Positions 46,636-55,425 of a DNA stretch of 63,655 nt are shown in pieces. The stretch is from NCBI GenBank assembly GCA_002392655.1, contig DGHK01000029.1, positions 1-63,655 of the forward strand. The letters run 5' to 3'. This DNA comes from Lachnospiraceae bacterium UBA3850. GTDB taxonomy: Bacteria > Bacillota > Clostridia > Lachnospirales > Lachnospiraceae. The notes under the pieces were generated by a model, which worked only from the letters and a program-made list of their open reading frames with translations, did not search any database and was not told where the DNA came from. Made by a program: the position numbers and the translations under genes. Numbering within the stretch: position 1 is the stretch's first letter; every line of letters begins with the position of its first letter.

Positions 46636-48168
46636 TTAATAGCTCATGTTATTCAGGAATTCTTCAAGTATAGAATTACATTCATCCTTATTTGAATCAG
46701 GATACTCGAAGTACACCTTTATAACCTTTCCATTTGAAAAAGCCTCTTTATAATAATAAACCGTTTTTCCATCCGGCTTATAGCCTGATTCAACCATTGC
46801 ATCTTCATCGATATATTCATAATCAAAGGTGTAGTTTTGTTTTTCCTTATAATATTCAGCATCCCCGCTCAGGCTGGAGGAACTGGTCTGATTGTCATAG
46901 AAAACAAAAATTTTCATATTGTTTTCAGGATTCCAGCAGGAACATATCTTACCAAACTCTGAGCTTACAGATGTATAATCATAAAAGCCTTCCGGAACAG
47001 TAACCTTGATTCCTTCACTTGTCAGCTCATGTTCTTCGCTTTCAAAGCTCGGCTCTTCCTCACCAAAATCAGCCGCTATATTTTCTCTTGTGATCTTTTT
47101 TGCCTCCGGAACTGTAAAGCCTTCTGCCTCTATTCCAACATCTACCTGAAGGTCATAGCTGTCATAATACTGAAGCAGAATTTCCTTCGCTTCGTCCTCT
47201 GACATTTCCTTATCATCAATAGTATAAATGAGTTCGGACTGGTAATTTACACTTACGCTATGAAGTATCTTCTTACTGTTATAGTCACATATAAAGGAGG
47301 AGTCCCAATAATGTCCGACTCCTGTTCCATCCGTCCAAACAAATAAACCTGTTCTTTCTTTAAACGAAAACAGTGAACGAAAGCCCTCCATAAACGCATC
47401 GTTTTCTCCTATTTCAACACGCTTCACACTGTCTCCATCGAAATAGTACATATATCCATACCACGTATAAGCTTCCGTTGTATAATTAACAATCAGTTCA
47501 GGGATATCGTCATCGTCAACATATGCAAGACTGTAGGTATCAGCTGCTGCCGGAGCATCATATATGATTGGAAAATCTTCTACAACAATATCCTTTGTAT
47601 ATTCAAAGTCGCAGGAAACACCGGTAAGAAACTTCTTATAAGCCTTTTTCCAATCCGCGGTCGTATTATCCTCTTTGCTGCTATCTGACTCCTCAGGCGG
47701 TATGATTTCAAGTATAGTATATGTATAATTATATGAGCCGTCTCCAAATTCAAAGCTGAGCGTAAAAGTATCGCCTACCTTCTTTCCAATGGCCTTATCT
47801 ACATTTGCCATTATTTCCTCATCTGACATTTCATAATCGCTATACTGAAACTCCTCGGACTCCTTCGATACCACAAACGTAGTTTCACCCTTATCTTCTT
47901 CACTCTCGTTAGCCCCGACGATTTTCAGCTTTGTAGAAGCACGAATTGTACTGCCATACTCAACTTTAGCCTCTGATACATCAGCCTCTGTCACATCCGT
48001 CTCAGTGGCCGGAGCCGCCTCAGTGGTTTCCTCCGTAGTCTCCACCTTATCAGCCTTCTTATCACTATCATCTACCACTTCAGCCTTCGATCCGCACCCT
48101 GCAAAAAGCGACATACACATCAAAACCGTAACTGCTTTTCCAAGCCCCCTCTTCTTCATCAGATTCAT
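46636..48168 (-). CDS. Secreted lipoprotein of unknown function
   Basis: 510 residues from ATG 48168 (GGGG 7 bases upstream; a longer frame runs back into the 25-bp repeat array and is not coding). Type II signal peptide with lipobox SLFAGC (Cys25), then an acidic linker rich in Glu, Thr and Val. The mature part is mixed alpha/beta without a known family; DDDIPELIVNYTTEAYTWYGYMY is the kind of Ca-binding-like segment seen in many clostridial lipoproteins. Membrane-anchored outside the cell. Confidence 0.8.
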   Translation of the reverse strand: MNLMKKRGLGKAVTVLMCMSLFAGCGSKAEVVDDSDKKADKVETTEETTEAAPATETDVTEADVSEAKVEYGSTIRASTKLKIVGANESEEDKGETTFVVSKESEEFQYSDYEMSDEEIMANVDKAIGKKVGDTFTLSFEFGDGSYNYTYTILEIIPPEESDSSKEDNTTADWKKAYKKFLTGVSCDFEYTKDIVVEDFPIIYDAPAAADTYSLAYVDDDDIPELIVNYTTEAYTWYGYMYYFDGDSVKRVEIGENDAFMEGFRSLFSFKERTGLFVWTDGTGVGHYWDSSFICDYNSKKILHSVSVNYQSELIYTIDDKEMSEDEAKEILLQYYDSYDLQVDVGIEAEGFTVPEAKKITRENIAADFGEEEPSFESEEHELTSEGIKVTVPEGFYDYTSVSSEFGKICSCWNPENNMKIFVFYDNQTSSSSLSGDAEYYKEKQNYTFDYEYIDEDAMVESGYKPDGKTVYYYKEAFSNGKVIKVYFEYPDSNKDECNSILEEFLNNMSY

Positions 48169-48207
48169 ATTCATCCCCTTCCTTTCATCGACATTACTAT
48201 GTTCTAC

Positions 48208-48213
48208 ATTATA
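48208..48213 (-). promoter_or_regulatory. Possible -10 box of the lipoprotein gene
   Basis: TATAAT on the minus strand; its -35 would fall inside the last repeat unit. Confidence 0.4.
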
Positions 48214-48225
48214 CTCCATTTTTTT

Positions 48226-48420
48226 GGTACACGGTACCTTTTTGCGTTTTGGTACACGGTACCTTTTGCCGTTTTGGTACACGGTACCTTTTCGCGTTTT
48301 GGTACACGGTACCTTTTGCCGTTTTGGTACACGGTACCTTTTGCCAATTTGGTACCTGGCACCTTTTGCCAGTTTGGTACACGGTACCTTTTTGCGTTTT
48401 GGTACACGGTACCTTTACGG
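48226..48420. repeat. Tandem array of eight 25-bp palindrome-containing units
   Basis: Units start at 48226, 48251, 48276, 48301, 48326, 48351, 48376 and 48401, an exact 25-base period. The core GGTACACGGTACC is a palindrome with a three-base centre; the spacer is TTTTTGCGTTTT, TTTTGCCGTTTT or close variants. The sixth unit has GGTACCTGGCACC. The array fills the space between the divergent promoters of the lipoprotein and PRTase genes. Small open frames across it are artefacts. Confidence 0.95.
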
Positions 48421-48426
48421 TATGGA

Positions 48427-48455
48427 TTGCATAATTGTAAAAATATAAGTATAAT
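48427..48455 (+). promoter_or_regulatory. Promoter of the PRTase-like gene
   Basis: TTGCAT, 17 bases, TATAAT; the -35 begins seven bases after the last repeat unit. Confidence 0.7.
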
Positions 48456-48507
48456 AGATAAGGGTAAAACCATTAGAATTGTTACCAATAAAGGGGGGGA
48501 AATAATC

Positions 48508-49146
48508 ATGCAGGAAATGAAAATAGCATCACCCTATAATAACCTGATCAATCTCAAGGTTTCGCAGGGGCATTTTGCAACAACATCATCTCATATTAAT
48601 TATTACATCGATCTTACAACTCTTAAGGCACGTGCAAGCGAAGCAAAAGCAGTTGCAAAATCAATGAGTCATGAATACATAGCAACTACTATAGTAGATA
48701 CGATTGTTTGTCTGGATAGTACAAATGCAATCGGCGCGTATCTTGCAGATGCACTTACAGAGTCCGGAATCATGTCTATGAATCAGCATGGTACTATGTA
48801 TGTGATCACACCGGAGATCAACTCTATGGGACAGCTTACCTTCAAGGATAATGTTATTCCTATGGTAAATAACAGACATGTGCTCCTGCTTCTTGCAACT
48901 GCAACAACAGGACATACCACAGAGCAGGCAATTGAGTGTATAGAATATTACGGTGGTTCTATCGCAGGTATATCCGCGATATTCTCTGCTGTTGACACAG
49001 TAAGGGATTATCCTGTTCATTCAATCTTCCATGCAAATGATATAGAGGGTTATGCATCATACAACTCACATGCGTGTCCTTTCTGTCAGGCGGGAGTTAA
49101 GCTTGATGGTCTTGTATCAGCCGGTGGACTTTCAGAAATGAGATAA
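48508..49146 (+). CDS. Phosphoribosyltransferase-like protein with altered PRPP loop
   Basis: 212 residues from ATG 48508, with a GGGGGGG site. It resembles orotate phosphoribosyltransferases in order: an N-terminal hood, NNRHVLLLLATATTGHT where the PRPP loop belongs, and a C-terminal YGGSIAGISAIFSAV. In active enzymes the loop has two acidic residues (usually E/D-D) before TTG; here they are Leu-Ala, so PRPP binding is doubtful. A C-terminal CPFCQAG pair is also unusual. It may be a binding or regulatory relative. Confidence 0.8.
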   Translation: MQEMKIASPYNNLINLKVSQGHFATTSSHINYYIDLTTLKARASEAKAVAKSMSHEYIATTIVDTIVCLDSTNAIGAYLADALTESGIMSMNQHGTMYVITPEINSMGQLTFKDNVIPMVNNRHVLLLLATATTGHTTEQAIECIEYYGGSIAGISAIFSAVDTVRDYPVHSIFHANDIEGYASYNSHACPFCQAGVKLDGLVSAGGLSEMR

Positions 49147-49164
49147 AAATGTACAAAAAAAGCT

Positions 49165-49198
49165 GAGGTCAGTACTTTCAAAGTACTGACCTCTTTTT
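49165..49198. terminator. Bidirectional terminator
   Basis: Fourteen-base perfect stem GAGGTCAGTACTTT / AAAGTACTGACCTC with T runs on both strands; ends both the PRTase-like and the second Uma2 transcripts. Confidence 0.9.
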
Positions 49199-50048
49199 AT
49201 AATTCTCTGTATGAATCTCCATATGTATCTATAAGCTCTGCTTTTATATCCCTAAAGTCAACACTGATCTTGTTTTGATAAATCGAAAGTGGAACTATAT
49301 CATCAAAGGAATAAATAGATATATTATCATCATTCTCAAACTCATATTTAATTATGCTTTCTTTAAACGGATCAATTATCCAGTATTCGCGCACTCCAGA
49401 ATATGCATACTTATAGAGCTTTAAACGTTTATCCTTTATTCTTGTCGATACTGAGATAACCTCGGCAATAAAGTCAGGATTCCCACGTGTCCTTTTTGCA
49501 TCCTTTATCTTGTCTTTATTACAAACTATATAGATATCAGGCTGAATAATCGTAGGCTCTTCTTCGCTAAGCTCAACATCAGAAGGAGAAATGATAACCT
49601 TACACGGTCCCTTTCTCTTTCTTATTGAATTCTTCAGCTGTGTTGCCATTTCCAAAATAATTGTTTGATGAACATTTGAAGGAGCTTCCAGCTTATAAAG
49701 TCTTCCATCTATAAGTTCCGCACGAACATCATCGGGAAGCTTGAGATAATCATCAATCGTATACTCCCCATTCCTTTTACCCGGTATCCATTCTTCAAAA
49801 GGAGAATATCCATATGATTGTTTCTTTGCAGAAGTCCCTGGATTATAGCTCGACTGTTCAGCAACCACTTCAGGGAATTTGAGATCTGAAAATGCCTTAC
49901 TCAGTTCCTCAAGAGTTTTGGCTCTTGGTGAAGTTACCCCACCAAAAACCTTCTGAACAGTTCCCATAGAAACACCTGATTTTTCGCAGATATCCTTATA
50001 TGACAGGCCATATAGAGCCTTTAATTCCTTCATCTCACTAAGTAACAT
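49197..50048 (-). CDS. Uma2-family putative nuclease with N-terminal HTH (copy 2)
   Basis: 283 residues. Same layout as the protein at 16831-17679: an HTH in the first 50 residues (LSYKDICEKSGVSMGTVQKVF), a variable linker, then YTIDDYLKLPDD, AELIDGRLYKL, IIQPDIYI, FIAEVISVS and YWIIDP. The two copies differ widely in the linker (here SSYNPGTSAKKQSYG), so they are not recent duplicates. Function unknown; a nuclease fold is inferred. Confidence 0.9.
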   Translation of the reverse strand: MLLSEMKELKALYGLSYKDICEKSGVSMGTVQKVFGGVTSPRAKTLEELSKAFSDLKFPEVVAEQSSYNPGTSAKKQSYGYSPFEEWIPGKRNGEYTIDDYLKLPDDVRAELIDGRLYKLEAPSNVHQTIILEMATQLKNSIRKRKGPCKVIISPSDVELSEEEPTIIQPDIYIVCNKDKIKDAKRTRGNPDFIAEVISVSTRIKDKRLKLYKYAYSGVREYWIIDPFKESIIKYEFENDDNISIYSFDDIVPLSIYQNKISVDFRDIKAELIDTYGDSYREL

Positions 50049-50076
50049 ACTACCACCGCCCTTCTCTACTAATAAT

Positions 50077-50105
50077 AATATAACCTATAAATAACCGTTT
50101 CGCAA
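50077..50105 (-). promoter_or_regulatory. Promoter of the second Uma2 gene
   Basis: TTGCGA, 17 bases, TATATT. Confidence 0.6.
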
Positions 50106-50157
50106 CCTTTTTTTAAAAACACTATAAACTGAATACTCTATATGCCTCGCTTCTGCC

Positions 50158-50321
50158 ACAATGTTTTTCTCGACTCAGCTCTCGCACAGGTGCGGTGTCC
50201 CTAGCGGACGCCAGCTTGATTTCTTCGAAAACAAGCTATAGCTCGCTAAGCTCTCACTTCGTACTCCGTACTCGCGAATCGCTATGCGCCGAGACCGCTT
50301 ATGGTCTCGAAAAACATTTGT
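50158..50321. mobile_element. MITE-like palindromic element
   Basis: About 164 bases flanked by inverted ACAATGTTTTTCTCGAC (50158) and its near reverse complement GTCTCGAAAAACATTTGT (50304). The inside is GC-rich and full of short palindromes (GAGACCGCTTATGGTCTC at the right end) and has no gene. No target-site duplication was found by eye. Confidence 0.5.
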
Positions 50322-50418
50322 CAGCCTGCTCGGCTAATAAACACTATCTCTTTCATTTACCTGTCATCTAAAACTATCTTAAATTCGGATGAGCTCTTAA
50401 ATCAAAAATTCATACATT

Positions 50419-50448
50419 AAAAAAAAGCGAGAGGCAAACGCCTCTCGC
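50419..50448 (-). terminator. Terminator of the surface hydrolase gene
   Basis: Nine-base stem GCGAGAGGC / GCCTCTCGC with a four-base loop and an eight-base T run on the minus strand. Confidence 0.9.
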
Positions 50449-50468
50449 ACAGGCTGTCATTTTTTATA

Positions 50469-53327
50469 TCATTCTTCTCTTCGTAATGTTTTTTTAACGG
50501 CAAATGTTCCGGCCACACCGACCAAGCCAACCATCATAAGTATGTAACACATCATAATCGGACTTTCGTCTCCGGTATTTGCTGACTTCGCAGGCGTATT
50601 TGAAGTCGGAGCAGGCATATTTGAAGCCGGAGCAGGCGTATTTGAAGCCGGAGCAGGCATATTTGAAGCCGGAGCAGCTCCGGAATCACCTCCCGGAGTA
50701 TCACCACCACTCGGTGTATCGTCAGGTCTGATTTTTACCGGTACCTCTATTTTTACCCTCGACATTTCCTTGCCGCATCTCTTGCAGTAGGTTACCTCAT
50801 CGTAGCTTCCCGGCGTATCGTAGGTCGGTTCGATCTGATTTTCTATCACAGCCGCGCCCGCCAGATGACCAAGCTTCGGTACTACGGTATCTTCCTTCGC
50901 TATCGCTTCTCCAAGATACTTATCCTTGAAATAGGTTTCCCCATCTGTATCATGTCTATGCCAGTATTCTATGGAACCATCTGTTTCACAGTCGGCCTTA
51001 ATCTCATCAATATGCTCTATATAGTGATCCTCATAATAGTCTGTCTTTTTAACAGCTGCATGCATAAATGAGAGATACTTTTCATTCATATGTGAATCAG
51101 GCACATACATTATAGCGTTCACAAAAGTCGCGATATTTCGTACATTAGTTTTAGTTTCAAAAGCTTCGTTTTCATTATAAAAAAGCAGCCGTGGCAAAAC
51201 CCTTCTGATAATAGAGATATTGTTTTTCAGATAATCCAGATGTGCAAGAGCCTCATTATAAATCTGATCCCCATACTTATCCTTCAGCATATTTATCTTA
51301 TCCATAAGTGCCGATTCGAGCATATTTGCCAGATAATAATCAGCAGCGTCGTCATAGGTACTAAAGGTCTGTGTTAAGCTTCCGGAATCATCCGACTCAG
51401 TCATAAGCAAGGTAAGGATCATCCCAACTCCACCACTAAATGAGCCACTTCCATCCATATTTCTATCTGCATTCAATCCAATAATCCCTTTTAACGTATC
51501 ATAGCTAATGGAAGAAAACGCCATCGGAATCACCACTCCGAGAACACTATATAAAAGCATTCTGGACTTTTTCGGAGTATTATAATCCTCCATGCTTGCA
51601 GCCCGGCTTCCTTCCTCCGGCCCATATGCACAGGCATATAAGAGTGAGTATATAAGCTCACTTATTTCAACTGTCTTTCCCTCGGTCGCATCCTTATTAA
51701 ACAAACCACAAAGCGAACTTACAATCCCCTTATATGCTTCCGGAAAAGCATTTTCTATACCTGTGAGAATTGTCTGCACAAGCTTTGAATCCTTATTATC
51801 TGCTATATACTTTGCCATCTTTTCAAGAAAATTATCTATGGTAAATGTACTTAAATCGATATCATCACCGGTGATAAACTCTATAAGCTCTCCAATAGCT
51901 ATAGCAGCCGCCTCTTCATCAGTAGTTGCTCTTCCCTCATCCAATAGCTTCTCTGCCGCATAAGAAAGATATGTAAAAAGAAGTGGTTTTACAAAACTGA
52001 CATTACTTAGCATGCTTGAATCTACGTCATTCATCAGGATTCCGAAAAGCCCCAGCAGATGAACCAAAGCATACTGCGTTCCGTTAACAGAATACTCTTC
52101 GCTTGTAGGAGCCACACTTTGAAGTGCCTTTAATCGGCCATCCGAGAAATCGACCCAGCTTTCAGAAGGAACACTTGTGTCCTCTACAGTAGACATCTCA
52201 AGTGGATCAAATGTATAAAGCTTAAAGTTTCTGTAATCACCTGATTTTACAAATGCCGCGTAGCCTGAAGGATTAAGCGCTTTAAACTCCTCAAGCATAT
52301 CATCCTCTGAAACACCAAAAGCCTCACTAATATTTATCTGCTGACCATAATAATCAAAGTCCCAGGAAGAAAGAGGAAGCTTGGCTATTATATCAGCCGT
52401 AAATATATGATTTCTTATTCCGTTAAAATTCGAACTCTTAATATCAACGTTTCCGCCGTCTGAATAGGTATAAGCCTCGCCGGGAGTATCGTTAATATAT
52501 ACTCCACCTCTTGAAGCACTGACGCTTAATTCTTCGTTTCTTGAAAGCCCATTCTTTACAGTTCTCGGCGTACCATATGTATAACAGTATACATCCTCAG
52601 GCGTAAGCGCGAGGTTGCTTCCAAGGTACTGAACTCCGCCATCAGCAAAGAAACCACCAATCATATTTGCAACTGAAGCTGCCCGGCTGTGTCCGGCGGT
52701 CCATATCTTAAGATCACCTGAAATGTTATGCTCAGTCACGTACTTCTTTGCAAATCTAAGCGCCTCGTCTCGCGCCTGCATAAAGCCCTCATGGTAATCA
52801 CCACCGCCAACGTTAAAGTTTCCGGCCCATTCCTGTTTGTAGCCGGCTCCACGTGGAAAAATGGCAAGAAGGGTATATTCCTTCCCACCACATTTGATTG
52901 TTCTATGTCCTATAGCTACACCAATAGAATCCTCTTCTTTTTCAATGGTATAGTATTTATTGGTTTCAACATCCTGAAAGCCCATGTCCTTCATAAATGT
53001 TGTAAGATTCTTTGAATCATTTGAGTAGTCCTTTGGATCAGCTGCACCATTCCAGCTGATAGACGCACCACAAACCTGTGTTGAAAGAAGTGAGAGATGC
53101 TCGCAGCCTAAAAATGATGAACGCATAAAGCAGTCATCTCTATAAATAAAGCTGTCTTCACATTGACCGACATTTCCAGAATTGGTAGTAAAATGATATG
53201 TGCCTTCTGTTACGAAGGTATCATCAGTCTCAGCCGAAAATGCACTAATAGATGATACCGATAAAACCATCATCGTAGAGAGTACAATCGAACCCCCCCT
53301 TTTAACTCTACTCTTGATTTTCCTCAT
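50469..53327 (-). CDS. Secreted alpha/beta hydrolase with cell-wall anchor (Mbeg1-like)
   Basis: 952 residues from ATG 53327 (AAGGGGGG upstream). A signal peptide (about 1-32) is followed by a lipase-like domain where KIWTAGHSRAASVANMIGG is the nucleophile elbow (Ser in GHSRA, family variant of GxSxG), as in Mbeg1-like DUF2974 proteins. The long middle has no known domain. Near 830-870 a CKRCGKEMSRV pair, then a Pro-Ala-Ser-Asn repeat (APASNMPAPASNTP), then KSANTGDES, a hydrophobic helix and KKTLRREE. This end looks like a sortase substrate with a TG motif that is not LPxTG. Confidence 0.85.
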   Translation of the reverse strand: MRKIKSRVKRGGSIVLSTMMVLSVSSISAFSAETDDTFVTEGTYHFTTNSGNVGQCEDSFIYRDDCFMRSSFLGCEHLSLLSTQVCGASISWNGAADPKDYSNDSKNLTTFMKDMGFQDVETNKYYTIEKEEDSIGVAIGHRTIKCGGKEYTLLAIFPRGAGYKQEWAGNFNVGGGDYHEGFMQARDEALRFAKKYVTEHNISGDLKIWTAGHSRAASVANMIGGFFADGGVQYLGSNLALTPEDVYCYTYGTPRTVKNGLSRNEELSVSASRGGVYINDTPGEAYTYSDGGNVDIKSSNFNGIRNHIFTADIIAKLPLSSWDFDYYGQQINISEAFGVSEDDMLEEFKALNPSGYAAFVKSGDYRNFKLYTFDPLEMSTVEDTSVPSESWVDFSDGRLKALQSVAPTSEEYSVNGTQYALVHLLGLFGILMNDVDSSMLSNVSFVKPLLFTYLSYAAEKLLDEGRATTDEEAAAIAIGELIEFITGDDIDLSTFTIDNFLEKMAKYIADNKDSKLVQTILTGIENAFPEAYKGIVSSLCGLFNKDATEGKTVEISELIYSLLYACAYGPEEGSRAASMEDYNTPKKSRMLLYSVLGVVIPMAFSSISYDTLKGIIGLNADRNMDGSGSFSGGVGMILTLLMTESDDSGSLTQTFSTYDDAADYYLANMLESALMDKINMLKDKYGDQIYNEALAHLDYLKNNISIIRRVLPRLLFYNENEAFETKTNVRNIATFVNAIMYVPDSHMNEKYLSFMHAAVKKTDYYEDHYIEHIDEIKADCETDGSIEYWHRHDTDGETYFKDKYLGEAIAKEDTVVPKLGHLAGAAVIENQIEPTYDTPGSYDEVTYCKRCGKEMSRVKIEVPVKIRPDDTPSGGDTPGGDSGAAPASNMPAPASNTPAPASNMPAPTSNTPAKSANTGDESPIMMCYILMMVGLVGVAGTFAVKKTLRREE

Positions 53328-53363
53328 ATAGCACCCCCCTTGTACATACACTGCGGAGTATTC

Positions 53364-54008
53364 TTATCTAAACCTCTTCAGATCTTCTTTATTAACAAGA
53401 ACAAGAAGCTCGTTATCTTCCTTAAGTGGTTCCTTCGGATCGACAAATGATTTAAGCTCGCCACCTTCTCTTATGGCTACTACATTTGCACGATATTTCT
53501 CACGGATATTAAGGTCTATCAGGTTCTTTCCAACCCATTCCTTCTTAGGTACCATCTCAAGTATGCATATCTTGTCATCTATCTCAAAGAATTCAAGGAA
53601 GGAATCTGACATAAGCTTTCTTGCTGTACGAAGTCCGGTTTCCTCTTCCGGATATATAACCTTGTCCGCTCCGACTTTTTCAAGTACGCTTCCCATTCTT
53701 GCATCTGCCGCTTTGGCAAGTACATAAGGAACGCCGATTTCCTTTGCAGCCATTATACTCATGATACTTGCTGTAAGATCGGAACCCATAGCTACTACAA
53801 CAGCGTCCATTCCTTCAAGACCTATTCCCTTAAGCGCCTCTACATCCTTAAGATCAGCCTCTATAGCATAAGTTACAAATGGTGACATCTTTTCAAGCAC
53901 CTCTGTACTTGCATCGACTACCATCACCTCTGCTCCCATATCGGAGAGGCTGAGTGCCAGTTTCTTTCCAAATCTTCCTATACCAAGAACCGCAATTGAT
54001 TTTCCCAT
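53364..54008 (-). CDS. ktrA: KtrA-type potassium channel regulatory subunit
   Basis: 214 residues, RCK_N (about 1-125, GIGRFGKKLALSLSDMG) and RCK_C (about 135-214). It binds nucleotides at GIGRFG and gates KtrB. In many Firmicutes the RCK_C part binds c-di-AMP. Ribosome site GGAGGTTAA. It lies immediately after ktrB, so the two form one unit. Confidence 0.9.
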   Translation of the reverse strand: MGKSIAVLGIGRFGKKLALSLSDMGAEVMVVDASTEVLEKMSPFVTYAIEADLKDVEALKGIGLEGMDAVVVAMGSDLTASIMSIMAAKEIGVPYVLAKAADARMGSVLEKVGADKVIYPEEETGLRTARKLMSDSFLEFFEIDDKICILEMVPKKEWVGKNLIDLNIREKYRANVVAIREGGELKSFVDPKEPLKEDNELLVLVNKEDLKRFR

Positions 54009-54051
54009 TAATTATTAACCTCCGTATATTCATCAAGCTTATCCGAGGAGC

Positions 54052-55425
54052 TTATCCCACAAAGAAATTCCCCTTTGTATATCTGACTTTATTCTTCTCT
54101 CTACCGCTATATCTAAAGAACAGTGCCATCGATATCGGTCCTATTCGTCCCAGATACATAGCAATAATAATTATAAGCCGCCCAATTGTATTGAGATTCG
54201 GCGTAAGCGCTCTGGAAAGTCCCACCGTTCCAGTCGCGCTAAAGGTTTCGTACAAAGCGTCCACAAGCTCCACTTCATTAGTTACCATGAGTCCGATAAG
54301 CAGAATTATAGTAACAGCAAAGCTCACGATAATAATAGCATTTGCTTTTTGAATAAGCTCGATTGAGATACTTCTTCCATGAACAACAGTCTCATTTCTT
54401 GAGCGTATAAACGAAATCGCATTTGCTATTACAACAAAGAATGTTACCGTTTTGACACCACCTGCGGTACCTATTGGAGAGCCACCGATAAACATGAAAA
54501 GTGAACCGATGAGGCACGTAGTTTCCTTAAGCCCCTGCTGAGGAATAGTTGCAAAGCCTGCTGTCCTGAAGGTCACTGACTGGAATACGCTGTTCAAAAC
54601 CTTTCCGCCGATACCCATTTTCCCGATTGTTTCATCGTTATCAAACTCCAGACAGAAAACAATCACAGCTCCGATGAAAATAAGTGCAAATGTCATACCC
54701 AGCACAAGCTTGCTATGCTCACTCATTTTTCCGAATGCAACGCGTGGACTATATCGTCTCCTGATTCCCATTCTTATAGCATGGCAGATATCGAACCAGA
54801 CAACATATCCGAGACCACCCATTATTATCAGGAACATAGTATTAAGCTGAACCAGCACATCATTATTATAACGCATAAGACTGTCCGGCCCAAGTATATC
54901 AATACCGGCATTACAAAAGCTTGAAACAGAATTAAATACTGAGAACCAGGCACCCTTCAGCCCACCGTACTGCGGGATAAATCTGATCATATAAATAAGT
55001 GCACCAATTCCCTCTAGCGTAAAGGTTCCGAGGAAAACGCCCTTCAGAAACTTCTTAAGTCCGCTGATTGAATTCAGGTTAAATGCGTCATGCAAAAGCA
55101 CCGACTGTCCAAGTGAAAATCTCTTATGGATCATCAGCATAAGCGTGGATGTGATCGTAATGATTCCCAGTCCTCCCAGCTGAATCAGGATAAGGATTAC
55201 TATTTTTCCAAACAGACTCCATTTTGCAAATGTATCAACCACGACAAGTCCTGTAACACAGGTTGATGTCGTAGATGTAAAAAGCGCCGTTACAAAATCA
55301 GTACCCGCACCGTCCGCCGTCGATACAGGCAGCATCAAAAGTAAAGCGCCAATCAATATTGCCACCAAAAAACTGATAGGTATTATTTGTGCTGAACCTA
55401 ATCTCTTCACTACTTCTTTCTCCAT
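54052..55425 (-). CDS. ktrB: KtrB-type potassium channel subunit
   Basis: 457 residues with multiple membrane segments arranged in four M1-P-M2 repeats of the TrkH/KtrB superfamily; TSTTSTCVTGLVVVDT and GGLGIITITSTLM are near pore loops. Forms the K+/Na+ pore gated by KtrA. Its start overlaps the preceding trkH gene by 16 bases. Confidence 0.9.
   Translation of the reverse strand: MEKEVVKRLGSAQIIPISFLVAILIGALLLMLPVSTADGAGTDFVTALFTSTTSTCVTGLVVVDTFAKWSLFGKIVILILIQLGGLGIITITSTLMLMIHKRFSLGQSVLLHDAFNLNSISGLKKFLKGVFLGTFTLEGIGALIYMIRFIPQYGGLKGAWFSVFNSVSSFCNAGIDILGPDSLMRYNNDVLVQLNTMFLIIMGGLGYVVWFDICHAIRMGIRRRYSPRVAFGKMSEHSKLVLGMTFALIFIGAVIVFCLEFDNDETIGKMGIGGKVLNSVFQSVTFRTAGFATIPQQGLKETTCLIGSLFMFIGGSPIGTAGGVKTVTFFVVIANAISFIRSRNETVVHGRSISIELIQKANAIIIVSFAVTIILLIGLMVTNEVELVDALYETFSATGTVGLSRALTPNLNTIGRLIIIIAMYLGRIGPISMALFFRYSGREKNKVRYTKGNFFVG

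Noticed and set aside
48226..48420. Possible CRISPR array
   Set aside because: The spacers are 12 bases and almost identical, not unique, and no cas genes are near.
48005..48509. Several frames on both strands across the 25-bp repeats (repetitive V-H-G-T-F or G-T-R-Y-L translations)
   Set aside because: They are produced by the 25-bp period; no ribosome sites. The real genes start outside the array.
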